From the NCBI GenBank assembly GCA_963799395.1, contig CAWCWZ010000060.1, positions 1-64,000 on the forward strand: a stretch of 64,000 nucleotides of DNA, written 5' to 3'. Position 1 is the first letter of the stretch, and the number at the start of each line of letters is the position of its first letter. Shown piece after piece: positions 46,607-54,527 of this stretch. The translations under genes and the position numbers were made by a program. Origin of the DNA: Bog-752 sp963799395. GTDB lineage: Bacteria; Actinomycetota; Thermoleophilia; UBA2241. The notes under the pieces were generated by a model. That model saw nothing but the letters and a program-made list of their open reading frames with translations, ran no database searches and was not told where the DNA came from.

Positions 46607-47539
46607 TCAACCCTGGGTGAACACGTAGTCCTTCACCTTCTTCTTGTCGAGCATGATGATGACGCCCTTGAGGATGCCCTCGGAGTACTCGCTGCCGGGG
46701 TTGATCATGAGCGTGCGGCCGGCCTTCTGGGCGCCGCGCGACTCGTGGATGTGGCCGTGGAGGCCGAGCAGCGGCTGGTACTTCTCGATGACCTGCTTGG
46801 CGCCCTGGCTGCCGGCGTGGATCTTCTCTTCGGCCGCCATCTTCATGTTCTCGTCGAGTTTCGGGCACAGGTCGAGCGAGTAGCCGTAGGGCGGCACGTG
46901 GAAGTTGAAGATCGCGCTCTCGTAGTTGGTGACGCGCTTGACGAGCTCGTCGAGATGGACTGAGAGCTCTTCCTCGGACTCCTCACGCGGCGTGTCCCAC
47001 GGTGTCGGGTTGCTGCGCGAGCACGACACCATCTCGTGCCCGTCGATGTCGACGACCAGGTTGTCGCAGGGCTTGACCAGCTTCATGCAGGAGATCATGT
47101 CGTCGACCTCCCACCAGTCGTCGTTGCCCGGACAGATGTAGACCTCGTGGCTCTTGCCCTCGAGGCGCTCGTCGGCCAGCTCGAGCCATTCCTGGATGCG
47201 CTCGTAGGCGCGGTGCTTGAAGAGCTTGTCGATCAGCTTGGGGTCGGCCTTGGTGGCTTCGAACTCCTCGCGGGTCTGATGCACCCAGTAGTAGCCCGCG
47301 TTCTCGATGATCTTCTTGACGTCGGCGAGCTCGGCTTCGGTGTTCATCTCGGTGTACATGCCCATGAGGTGGCACTCCCAGCCACCGCCGGGCTTTTCGA
47401 CCATGGGGATGAGCACCTTGCCGAGCAGGTCGCCGTTCAGCACGGCGACGTCGACGCCGTAGATGGGCAGGGCGTTCAGGAACTTGCGGTAGCAGACGTT
47501 CGAGCCGTGGATATCGGTGACGTAGAACAGTTTGATCAT
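46607..47539 (-). CDS. Calcineurin-like metallophosphoesterase
   Basis: 310 residues, ATG at 47539. Metal-site motifs are YVTDIHGSNVCYRKF, VAVLNGDLLGK, ICPGNDDWWEV and LGLHGHIHESRG with the final NPGSEYSEG. This is a cytosolic phosphodiesterase or phosphatase of the YfcE/MPPED type with an extended insert between the second and third motifs. The substrate is unknown. It is transcribed with the nucleotidyltransferase-like gene downstream. Confidence 0.85.
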   Translation of the reverse strand: MIKLFYVTDIHGSNVCYRKFLNALPIYGVDVAVLNGDLLGKVLIPMVEKPGGGWECHLMGMYTEMNTEAELADVKKIIENAGYYWVHQTREEFEATKADPKLIDKLFKHRAYERIQEWLELADERLEGKSHEVYICPGNDDWWEVDDMISCMKLVKPCDNLVVDIDGHEMVSCSRSNPTPWDTPREESEEELSVHLDELVKRVTNYESAIFNFHVPPYGYSLDLCPKLDENMKMAAEEKIHAGSQGAKQVIEKYQPLLGLHGHIHESRGAQKAGRTLMINPGSEYSEGILKGVIIMLDKKKVKDYVFTQG

Positions 47540-47564
47540 CTATCACGCTCCCTGTGATGAAACT

Positions 47565-47592
47565 GGGGGCGGGAGCCGGAACTCCCGCCCCC
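47565..47592. terminator. 11-bp perfect hairpin between permease and phosphoesterase genes
   Basis: Arms 47565-47575 and 47582-47592, loop ccggaa, 17 bases after the permease stop on the minus strand. It is a possible terminator or a partial attenuator before the phosphoesterase gene. Confidence 0.55.
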
Positions 47593-47608
47593 CACGCGGC
47601 TTGTCAGG

Positions 47609-49246
47609 TCACTCCGGAGGCAGCTCGCCGTAGGTCACGGCCGAGATGTCCATGCCGGACTTCGACTTGTTGTAGGCGCTCCAGGCGTAGTACCAGATGA
47701 TGCCGGCGACCCAGATACCGACGAACAGAATGACCGAGGAGCCGGTGAACGTCGCGGTCGCCGCGTTGTGGACGATGAAGTAGTAGAGCAGGATGCAGAG
47801 GTAGACCATGTCGACCGAGGCGCCCCAGACGATCACGGGCAGGCCGAGGAAGGTCCACTTCTTGTACGGCGACGAATCCCACACGCCCTTGGCCCTGCGT
47901 GAGTAGGGGAACCAGAAGGCAGCGATCGCCGTCGGAATGAACACCGAGGTCACCTGCATGCCGGTGAGCACGATGTTCTGCATCGTGTTCTGCAGGAGCG
48001 TGTAGTAGAGGACGAGCAATGCCTGACCGAGGACGAGGCAGAGAACGTGGTTCTTGACCGGCGAAGCGAAGCGCGGGTTGATGTCGGTGAACCACTTGGG
48101 GCCCATGCGGTCCATGCCCCAGGCGAACAGGATACGCGGGAAGGCCAGGTACGAAAGCGCCAGCCACCAGACGGTGAAGGCCACATACGAGAAGCCCATG
48201 ATGCCGGCGGCGAGCTTCGTGTACCAGGCCGACGTACCTATGACGTACACGGCGAGGTCGATGAAGTTGCTGCCGTACGGCATGTGGGCCATCGAGGCGA
48301 TCGGCCCGTTGTTGTCGTTCCAGGCCGACGCGTTCAGGAACTGGAAGCCGACCGTGTGGTACAGGATGATGGCGAACCACATCATGAAGATGAACGGCAC
48401 CAGGATGGCGAAGGTGTTGGCCCAGATGATCGACTTGTCGGGGCGCTTGACCTCGCCGGCGATGAAGGCGATCGAGTAGGCGTAGGCGAACAGCCACGAC
48501 ATGGCGACCATGGTGCCCAGGGTGGCGCTCCAGTTCGTGTGCGTGGGCATGACCTGGCCGGCGGCCGTGCCGACCTGAGCGATGAAGGTGTGGTAGGTGG
48601 GGCCGTGGACGCCAGGCGCCGCCGCGGCCGCGTCCCACTTGCTCATGAACTTGGCCCGCGACGTGAAGGTCAGGACCACGCCGATCAGGGCGCAGCCGCC
48701 GATGCCGAAGAACATGACGATCTTCTGCGCCCGGGCAAAGATCTTGATGCCGAAGACCACGAACAGGAAGCCGACGACGTTGAGAATGGACGCGATGAGG
48801 AAGGTGTGCCAGGTGGCGCTGACCAGCCAGTTGGAGGCGCCGGTCCAGCCCAGGTAGTTGAAGGTGATGGTGAGACCGGGATCGACGGCCAGCGGCGCCA
48901 GCACGTAGAGCCACATCAGCCAGATGGCGGCGTCGCCGAAGCTCTGGGCGATGCCGTAGACCGGGTGGATGATGCGCGAGTTGTACACGTACTCGCCGCC
49001 CGACCGCGGCATGGAGCCGCCGAGGATGCCCCAGACGAGCGGGAAGCCGATGCCGGCCAGCACGGCCGAGATGATGGCGGCGATGATGAGGTTGCCACCG
49101 AGGAAGACGCCGAGACCGAGGCTGATGGTCACCCAGATGCTGGGAGTCAGTCCCTGGTTCATGAAGCCGACCGCGAACGCGTCCATCATGGAGAGGCCGC
49201 GCACCAGGCCGCTTGCCTTGCGTGCATAAGCTAGTTCGTCAGACAC
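47609..49246 (-). CDS. APC-family amino acid permease
   Basis: 545 residues; GTG at 49246 follows AAGGGGG. About 12-14 hydrophobic segments, with the APC consensus early on (GFPLVWGILGGSMPRSGGEYVYNSRI) and FAYAYSIAFIAGEVKRPDKSI in the middle. It is a cytoplasmic-membrane amino acid or polyamine transporter. The Lrp-type gene directly upstream on the same strand and the aminotransferase 2 kb away suggest uptake of an amino acid or amine for catabolism. Confidence 0.85.
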   Translation of the reverse strand: MSDELAYARKASGLVRGLSMMDAFAVGFMNQGLTPSIWVTISLGLGVFLGGNLIIAAIISAVLAGIGFPLVWGILGGSMPRSGGEYVYNSRIIHPVYGIAQSFGDAAIWLMWLYVLAPLAVDPGLTITFNYLGWTGASNWLVSATWHTFLIASILNVVGFLFVVFGIKIFARAQKIVMFFGIGGCALIGVVLTFTSRAKFMSKWDAAAAAPGVHGPTYHTFIAQVGTAAGQVMPTHTNWSATLGTMVAMSWLFAYAYSIAFIAGEVKRPDKSIIWANTFAILVPFIFMMWFAIILYHTVGFQFLNASAWNDNNGPIASMAHMPYGSNFIDLAVYVIGTSAWYTKLAAGIMGFSYVAFTVWWLALSYLAFPRILFAWGMDRMGPKWFTDINPRFASPVKNHVLCLVLGQALLVLYYTLLQNTMQNIVLTGMQVTSVFIPTAIAAFWFPYSRRAKGVWDSSPYKKWTFLGLPVIVWGASVDMVYLCILLYYFIVHNAATATFTGSSVILFVGIWVAGIIWYYAWSAYNKSKSGMDISAVTYGELPPE

Positions 49247-49332
49247 TATCGCCCCCTTGGATCCCTTCAACGACCGCCCGACCATACTGGAGAGACTACG
49301 GGGACGGCCGTCCGATACACACCTACCTTGAG

Positions 49333-49824
49333 CTAGAGTCCGCCGCCTCCCTTCTCCCCGACCGTCTCGGGAATGCGCCACTGATAGATGTCCTTGAGCT
49401 TCCAGGGGACCACGACGGTCCTTGTCCGCGAGACTCCCTGGACCTTGCCGATCACCTCGTCGACGAAGCGCAACAGGTCTTCGGTGTCGCGCGCGTACAC
49501 CTGCGCGCTCAAGTCGCCGTCGCCGACCGATCCGGCGACGTAGCTGATGTTGTCGAGGCTGCAGAGCCGCTCGGCCACGGCCTGGAGCATGCCGGGCGCG
49601 ACCTCGATGATCACGTCGCCGGTGACCCGGTAGCCGACCGCCTGCGGGTTGACGATGGCGGTAACCTTGATGACGCCGGCGCGCACGAGCCGCTCGATGC
49701 GGTAGCGCACGGCCCGTTCGGACACGTGACCGATGCGACGGGTCATCTCAGCGGACGAGACGCGACCGTCTTCGGAAAGGAGCGCGACGATCTGGCGATC
49801 GATCGCGTCGAGAGTGAATGTCAC
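49333..49824 (-). CDS. Lrp/AsnC family transcriptional regulator
   Basis: 163 residues, GTG at 49824. The N-terminal helix-turn-helix (LDAIDRQIVALLSEDGRVSS, IGHVSERAVRYRIERLV) leads to a RAM ligand-binding domain (VAGSVGDGDLSAQVYARDTEDL). It probably senses an amino acid and controls the permease gene that starts 87 bases downstream. Stop is TAG. Confidence 0.9.
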   Translation of the reverse strand: MTFTLDAIDRQIVALLSEDGRVSSAEMTRRIGHVSERAVRYRIERLVRAGVIKVTAIVNPQAVGYRVTGDVIIEVAPGMLQAVAERLCSLDNISYVAGSVGDGDLSAQVYARDTEDLLRFVDEVIGKVQGVSRTRTVVVPWKLKDIYQWRIPETVGEKGGGGL

Positions 49825-49857
49825 CCCAGTTCCCCCATCGTCTGTACAACGCCCTGT

Positions 49858-49886
49858 ACTTCAATCCAACCGTCGGAAAATGTCAA
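49858..49886 (-). promoter_or_regulatory. Promoter of the Lrp-type regulator, with CTGTAC repeats
   Basis: Consensus TTGACA on the minus strand (49881-49886), 17-base spacer, weak -10 TGAAGT (49858-49863). CTGTAC occurs twice in the plus strand at 49842-49847 and 49854-49859, a candidate operator. The rest of the gap to 50054 shows nothing recognisable. Confidence 0.4.
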
Positions 49887-50054
49887 CCTGCCGCGCAGCC
49901 TCGTAGGATTCGCACACTCGCCTGCGACCGCACGTCGGTTTCTGACAGTCCGCACCACGAAGGGAACGCGACCGAAGAACTCGGCCGAAACCCCCCGGGG
50001 CGCAGACTATCGCACCTCGCCCGCCAATGCGAGGGGTGTCGAGCCTCGCGGGCG

Positions 50055-51947
50055 TCAGGTCGGACTGCCGGGGCGGGCGCCCACGGCGGCGACCTCGTCG
50101 CCCGTCAGGCGCTGCACGGCGCCGAACTTACAGACCTGGCGGCAGGTGTCGCACTTCGTACAAAGTGTGGTGTCGATCGCGTGGGCCTGCTTGCGCTCGC
50201 CGCCGACGGCGCCGACCGGACACTTCTTGACGCACAGCGTGCAGCCCGTGCAGGTCTCGGGATCGATGCTGTAGGTGATGAGCGCGATGCAGGCCCGCGC
50301 CGGGCAGGCGGCGTCGTAGATGTGGGCCTCGTACTCGTCGCGGAAGTAGCGGATGGTCGTGAGCACGGGGTTGGGTGCCGTCTGGCCCAGCCCGCAGAGG
50401 CTGGTGCGCTTGATCGTCTCGGCGAGCTTCTGCAGGCGTTCGATGTCGCCGTCCTCGCCTTGGCCGGCCGTGATGCGCTCGAGGATCTCGAGCATGCGCT
50501 TGGTGCCCAGGCGGCAGGGAACGCACTTGCCGCAGCTCTCGTTCTGGGTGAACTGCAAGAAGTAGCGCGCGAGGTCGACCATGCAGGTCTGGTCGTCGGC
50601 GACGACCATGCCGCCCGAGCCCATGATCGCGCCGGTGGCGGCCAGGCTCTCGTAGTCGATCGGCGTGTCGATCAGCGCCGCCGGCACGCAGCCGCCCGAG
50701 GGGCCACCGAGCTGCACCGCCTTGAACTCGCGGCCGCCCTTGATGCCGCCGCCGACGCCGTAGACCATCTCCCTGATGGTCGAGCCGATCGGCACCTCGG
50801 CGAGGCCGCCGTTGACCACCTTGCCGGCCAGCGAGAAGGCCTTGGTGCCGCGGCTCTTCTCGGTGCCCAGCGCGGCGTAGGCGGCCGCGCCGTTGGTGAT
50901 GATCCAGGGGATGTTGGCGTAGGTCTCGACGTTGTTGATGTTGGTGGGCTTGCTCCAGAGGCCCGACACCGCCGGGAACGGCGGCCGCGAGCGCGGCATG
51001 CCGCGACGGCCCTCGATGCTCGCCATCAGGGCCGTCTCCTCGCCGCAGACGAAGGCGCCGGCGCCCTCCTTGATCTTCACATGGAAGCTCCGGTCGGAGC
51101 CGAACACCCCGTCGCCGAGGAAGCCGCGCTCTTCGGCCTGGGCGATCGCCAGGCGCAGGCGCTTGACCGCCAGGGGATACTCGGCGCGCACGTAGATGTA
51201 GCCGTCGCGGGCGCCGATCGCATACGAGCCGATGATCATGCCCTCGATCACCGCGTGCGGGTCGCCGTCCATGATCGAAGCGTCCATGAAGGCGCCGGGG
51301 TCGCCCTCATCGCCGTTGCAGATGAGGTACTTCTGGTCGCTCTGCGAGGCGGCCGCGAACTTCCACTTCTGGCCGGTCGGAAAGCCGGCGCCGCCGCGGC
51401 CGCGGATGCCCGAGGCGAGGACCTCGTCGACGACCCACTCGGGCGTCTTCTCGGTGACGACGGTGCGGGCGGCGGCGTAGCCGCCGCGTGCGACGTACTC
51501 CTCGATGCGCTCGGGGTGGATGATGCCGACGTCGCGCAGCGCGATGCGCGTCTGCTGGGCGTAGAAGGGGATGTCGTGCCAGCAGGCGATGCGCTCGCCG
51601 CTGCCCGGCTCGATGTAGAGGAGGTCTTCGACGATGGCGCCGCCGACGAGGTGTTCCTCGACGATGCGCTTGACGTGCTTGGCCTTGAGCTTGGGGTAGT
51701 AGGTCTCCTCGCCCGAGATGACCGCGAGCGGCCCCTGCGAGCAGAGGCCGTGACAGCCGATGATGGCGACCTCGACCTCGTCGGCCAGACCGGCCGCGGC
51801 GATCTCCTCTTCGAAGGCCGCGAACATCTTGAGCGAGCCGGCGAAGACGCAGGCCGTGCCGGCGCAGACCTGCACGCGGCGCTTGCCGTTCGCGGCCGGC
51901 ACGACACCGACGCGCACGCCGCCGGCGGCGGCCATCTCGTCACTCAT
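50055..51947 (-). CDS. hydB: NADH-binding flavoprotein subunit HydB/NuoF-like
   Basis: 630 residues. Domains in order: thioredoxin-like 2Fe-2S (CAGTACVFAGS and GCHGLCSQGP), FMN/NADH-binding core (GIRGRGGAGFPTGQKW, NGDEGDPGAFMD), SLBB-like linker, 4Fe-4S site (ESCGKCVPCRLGT), and a C-terminal 2x4Fe-4S ferredoxin domain (CTGCTLCVKKCPVGAV, CTKCDTCRQVCKFGAV). This is the composition of the beta subunit of electron-bifurcating hydrogenases and NAD-linked formate dehydrogenases. No HydA or FdhA is in the window, so the catalytic partner is elsewhere. It overlaps hydC by eight bases. Confidence 0.9.
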   Translation of the reverse strand: MSDEMAAAGGVRVGVVPAANGKRRVQVCAGTACVFAGSLKMFAAFEEEIAAAGLADEVEVAIIGCHGLCSQGPLAVISGEETYYPKLKAKHVKRIVEEHLVGGAIVEDLLYIEPGSGERIACWHDIPFYAQQTRIALRDVGIIHPERIEEYVARGGYAAARTVVTEKTPEWVVDEVLASGIRGRGGAGFPTGQKWKFAAASQSDQKYLICNGDEGDPGAFMDASIMDGDPHAVIEGMIIGSYAIGARDGYIYVRAEYPLAVKRLRLAIAQAEERGFLGDGVFGSDRSFHVKIKEGAGAFVCGEETALMASIEGRRGMPRSRPPFPAVSGLWSKPTNINNVETYANIPWIITNGAAAYAALGTEKSRGTKAFSLAGKVVNGGLAEVPIGSTIREMVYGVGGGIKGGREFKAVQLGGPSGGCVPAALIDTPIDYESLAATGAIMGSGGMVVADDQTCMVDLARYFLQFTQNESCGKCVPCRLGTKRMLEILERITAGQGEDGDIERLQKLAETIKRTSLCGLGQTAPNPVLTTIRYFRDEYEAHIYDAACPARACIALITYSIDPETCTGCTLCVKKCPVGAVGGERKQAHAIDTTLCTKCDTCRQVCKFGAVQRLTGDEVAAVGARPGSPT

Positions 51948-52548
51948 GGCCGCCGTCCTTTGCCGAGCCGCTCGCCCCGGGGTGTGCGTCCCCGGGCCCG
52001 GCCGTGGCGCCCCTCAGGTCGTCGGCCGTGAGGCCGAGGCCGCCGAGCACCTCGAGGATGTACTTGCGGGTCGCGTCGGGCGTGAGGTTGCCAAAGGTCT
52101 CGGCGTCGATGCGCATGACCGGCGCCTGGGAGCAGGCCCCCATGCAGGCCACCGAGCCGAGCGTGAAGCTCATGTCCGGCGTGGTGCCGCCGTCGGGCAC
52201 GCCGAGCTCCTGCTCGAGGGCCTCGGTGATCCGCGGCGCGCCGGCCACGTGACAGGCGGTGCCGTGGCAGACGAAGACCCTGTGACGGCCGCTGGGCTCG
52301 GTCGAGAACTGGGCGTAGAAGGTGACGATGCCGTAGATGCGTGAGGCGGGCACGCCCGACAGCCGGGCGATCTCGTCGACGACCGGTTCGGGCAGATAGC
52401 CGTAGTGAGCCTGCACATGCTGCAGCACGGCGATGAGGTTGCCGTTCGGGTCGATCTCGCCGACGACCCGGCCGACCTCGGACAGGTCGAGATCGAGAGC
52501 AGACGCCGCGGGATCGGCCTGGGGGGTGTCTTTTGCGCGCCTGGGCAT
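51940..52548 (-). CDS. hydC: NuoE/HydC-like 2Fe-2S subunit
   Basis: 202 residues, ATG at 52548 with GGAG upstream. The thioredoxin-like fold has ligands in CHGTACHVAGAPRI and VACMGACSQAPVMRID; the preceding helical part GVPASRIYGIVTFYAQFS is typical NuoE. It passes electrons to the HydB-like subunit encoded next. The last 25 residues form a Gly/Ala/Pro-rich tail. Confidence 0.9.
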   Translation of the reverse strand: MPRRAKDTPQADPAASALDLDLSEVGRVVGEIDPNGNLIAVLQHVQAHYGYLPEPVVDEIARLSGVPASRIYGIVTFYAQFSTEPSGRHRVFVCHGTACHVAGAPRITEALEQELGVPDGGTTPDMSFTLGSVACMGACSQAPVMRIDAETFGNLTPDATRKYILEVLGGLGLTADDLRGATAGPGDAHPGASGSAKDGGHE

Positions 52549-52774
52549 CGCATCACTCCGCTTCGTCACCACGAACGGCCCACGGGGGCGTTCCATCATC
52601 AACGTCGGCTGCGTGTCTGCTCGAGCCGGTCGCCGCGCGTCGGCATCGCGGCCCGAGACCCGGACGACCGCTCGACCCATTGTCGCGCCTCGGCGGCGGG
52701 GCGCGCAACCGCGAGCCCCGGCGGCGGGGCGCGCCACCGCGCGCCACCGCCGACGGCCGCGAGCGGCTCGCGCC
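52549..52774. repeat. hydC-folD gap with a 16-bp direct repeat
   Basis: A 226-base gap without a gene. It contains CGGCGGCGGGGCGCGC at 52691-52706 and again at 52719-52734 (28-base period). No promoter is obvious, so hydCB may be cotranscribed with folD. Confidence 0.5.
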
Positions 52775-53656
52775 TCAGGCCGCCCCGGTCTGCGCCTTGC
52801 AGGCCGCCAGGGCGTTCTTCAGGAGGATCACATTGGTCACCGGGCCGACCCCGCCGGGCACCGGGGTGACCTTCGAGGCCACCTCGCAGACGCCGTCGAA
52901 CTCGAGGCTGCCGACCTGCTTGCCGTCGATGCGGATGGTGGTGACGTCGACGACGATCGCGCCCGGCTTGACCATGTCCTTCTTGATCAGGTTCTGCACC
53001 GGCGCGGCGCAGATGAGCACGTCGGCCTCGCGGCAGGCGGCGGGCACGTCCTTGCTGAACACGTGGACGACGTGCACGGTCGCGTTCTTGTTCAGGCACA
53101 GCAGGGCGGCCGGCTTGCCGACGATGTTCGAGTGGTTGACGATCGTGACGTTGAGGCCCCGGTCCTTGCCCTCGTCGTCGACGTACATCAGGTCGACGCC
53201 TTCTCGCGCGAGGATCTCCATGCAGGCCGACGGCGTGGCCGGCGCGAACAGAAAGTCGCCGAGCAGCACATGACCGATGTTGGCCGGGTTCACGCAGTCG
53301 AGGTCCTTTACCTGTGCGATGGCGTTGAAGACGGCGTTCTGGTCGATCTCGCCGGCCATCGGCATGAGGGCCAGGATGCCGTGCACGGCCGGGTCGGCGT
53401 TGAGCCCGGCGATGAGGTCGAGGACCTCGGCCTGGCTCGTACCGGCCGGCAGCGTGTGGTTGAAGTAGTTGAAGCCGACCGTGCCGGTGTTCTTCTCGAT
53501 CTGACCGCGGTAGAACTGCGCGCCGCCGTCGTCGCCGACGAGGATGGTCGCGACGCCCGGCTTGACGCCCCGGGCGGCGAGCTTCTCGACCTCGGCGACG
53601 ATCTCGGCGCGCACCTGCTCGGCGATCGCCTTGCCGTCGATGATCTGCGCTGTCAT
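52775..53656 (-). CDS. folD: FolD-family methylene-THF dehydrogenase lacking cyclohydrolase residues
   Basis: 293 residues, ATG at 53656. The overall FolD fold is clear: NHSNIVGKPAALLCLNKNATV (NAD(P) site) and KVTPVPGGVGPVTNVILLKNA. Aligned by eye to E. coli FolD, Tyr50 is kept (FYRGQIEK) but the catalytic Lys54 is Ile, and Gln98 of VQLPLP is Leu (ALMPMAG); Asp121 (KDLDC) is kept. Lys54 and Gln98 are needed for the cyclohydrolase step, so this enzyme probably only oxidises methylene-THF, leaving hydrolysis to FchA encoded next to it. Confidence 0.88.
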   Translation of the reverse strand: MTAQIIDGKAIAEQVRAEIVAEVEKLAARGVKPGVATILVGDDGGAQFYRGQIEKNTGTVGFNYFNHTLPAGTSQAEVLDLIAGLNADPAVHGILALMPMAGEIDQNAVFNAIAQVKDLDCVNPANIGHVLLGDFLFAPATPSACMEILAREGVDLMYVDDEGKDRGLNVTIVNHSNIVGKPAALLCLNKNATVHVVHVFSKDVPAACREADVLICAAPVQNLIKKDMVKPGAIVVDVTTIRIDGKQVGSLEFDGVCEVASKVTPVPGGVGPVTNVILLKNALAACKAQTGAA

Positions 53657-53712
53657 CTTGAGTCCAGTCCTTTGTTCGCTTGCCTTCGCGCGACGGGCCG
53701 CCGCGCGCTGCT

Positions 53713-54354
53713 TTACAGCTTGCTGTGGGTGATCGCCATGACCTCGGCGCGCAGCGTGACGGCGTCGGCGAGGATGCTCTCGAGCTCGGCGCGGCACTGG
53801 GCCACGTAGGACTCGTCCCTGATCGACCCCAGGTTGATCAGCACGTTCAGGGCGGCGCCCTGCGCCGCCCCCTCGCCGAGGATGGCGCCGATCGCGGCAT
53901 CGGTCACGGCGGCCGGGTTGCCGAGCTCGGCCGCCGTCTTTGCCAGGCGGCACACATCGAGCGCCACGCGGGCGATCTCGAGCGGCACGTTGGCCGCCAC
54001 CTTGAGCGCCGCCTGGATGTGGGCGGCGCGGACGGTCTGCTGCTCGGCCGTGTCCTTGGGCATGCGGTAGCCCTCGATCACGCCGTTGTAGGCGGTGGTG
54101 TCGTCCTGCAGGAGGCGCTCGAGCTCGGTGCGGCAGGCCTCGGAGCGGCCCACGATGTCTTTCAGGGACGCCTCGACTGCGGCGAACTTCTCTTTCCCGA
54201 TCGTCAGGTTACAGACCATCGACACGAGCGCCGCGCCCAGGGCGCCGGCGCAGGCCGAGACGCTGCCGCCGCCCGGCGCCGGCTTGCCCGACGCGGCGTC
54301 GTCGACGTAGGTCTGCAGGGGTTCGTCGCGGTAGATGGTGACTTCGTCGCTCAC
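53713..54354 (-). CDS. fchA: Methenyl-THF cyclohydrolase FchA (cyclodeaminase family)
   Basis: 213 residues, GTG at 54354. Cyclodeaminase/cyclohydrolase family: ASGKPAPGGGSVSACAGALG, MVCNLTIGKEKF and LAKTAAELGNPAAVTDAAIG. It interconverts methenyl- and 10-formyl-THF. It sits between fhs and folD, completing the formate-to-methylene-THF steps. TAA stop. Confidence 0.9.
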   Translation of the reverse strand: MSDEVTIYRDEPLQTYVDDAASGKPAPGGGSVSACAGALGAALVSMVCNLTIGKEKFAAVEASLKDIVGRSEACRTELERLLQDDTTAYNGVIEGYRMPKDTAEQQTVRAAHIQAALKVAANVPLEIARVALDVCRLAKTAAELGNPAAVTDAAIGAILGEGAAQGAALNVLINLGSIRDESYVAQCRAELESILADAVTLRAEVMAITHSKL

Positions 54355-54452
54355 CCGTTCCTCCGATCACTTAAGGAACCATCGCGCGGTCCGGCCCGCT
54401 CACCGCGCCCGCCATGGGCGCGGCGTCGGCGACCGTCCCGTCACAGTGGGTA

Positions 54453-54497
54453 CGGGGCGGCGGCGCCTGTCTCCATAGTGTGGGCGCCGCCGCCCCG
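54453..54497. terminator. 15-bp perfect hairpin in the fhs-fchA gap
   Basis: Arms 54453-54467 and 54483-54497 with a 15-base loop, between the fhs stop (54528) and the fchA start. It may lower expression of the distal genes relative to fhs. Confidence 0.6.
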
Positions 54498-54527
54498 GGT
54501 CGTTACGGCCTGGCTGTCCGGCCTTCT

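Noticed and set aside
49818..52031. A 737-codon plus-strand open frame over hydB
   Set aside because: Composition of an antisense shadow; hydB on the other strand carries every expected Fe-S and flavin motif.
52691..52734. CRISPR-like or iteron repeat in the hydC-folD gap
   Set aside because: Only two copies of a very GC-rich 16-mer; consistent with the general GC repeat habit of this genome.
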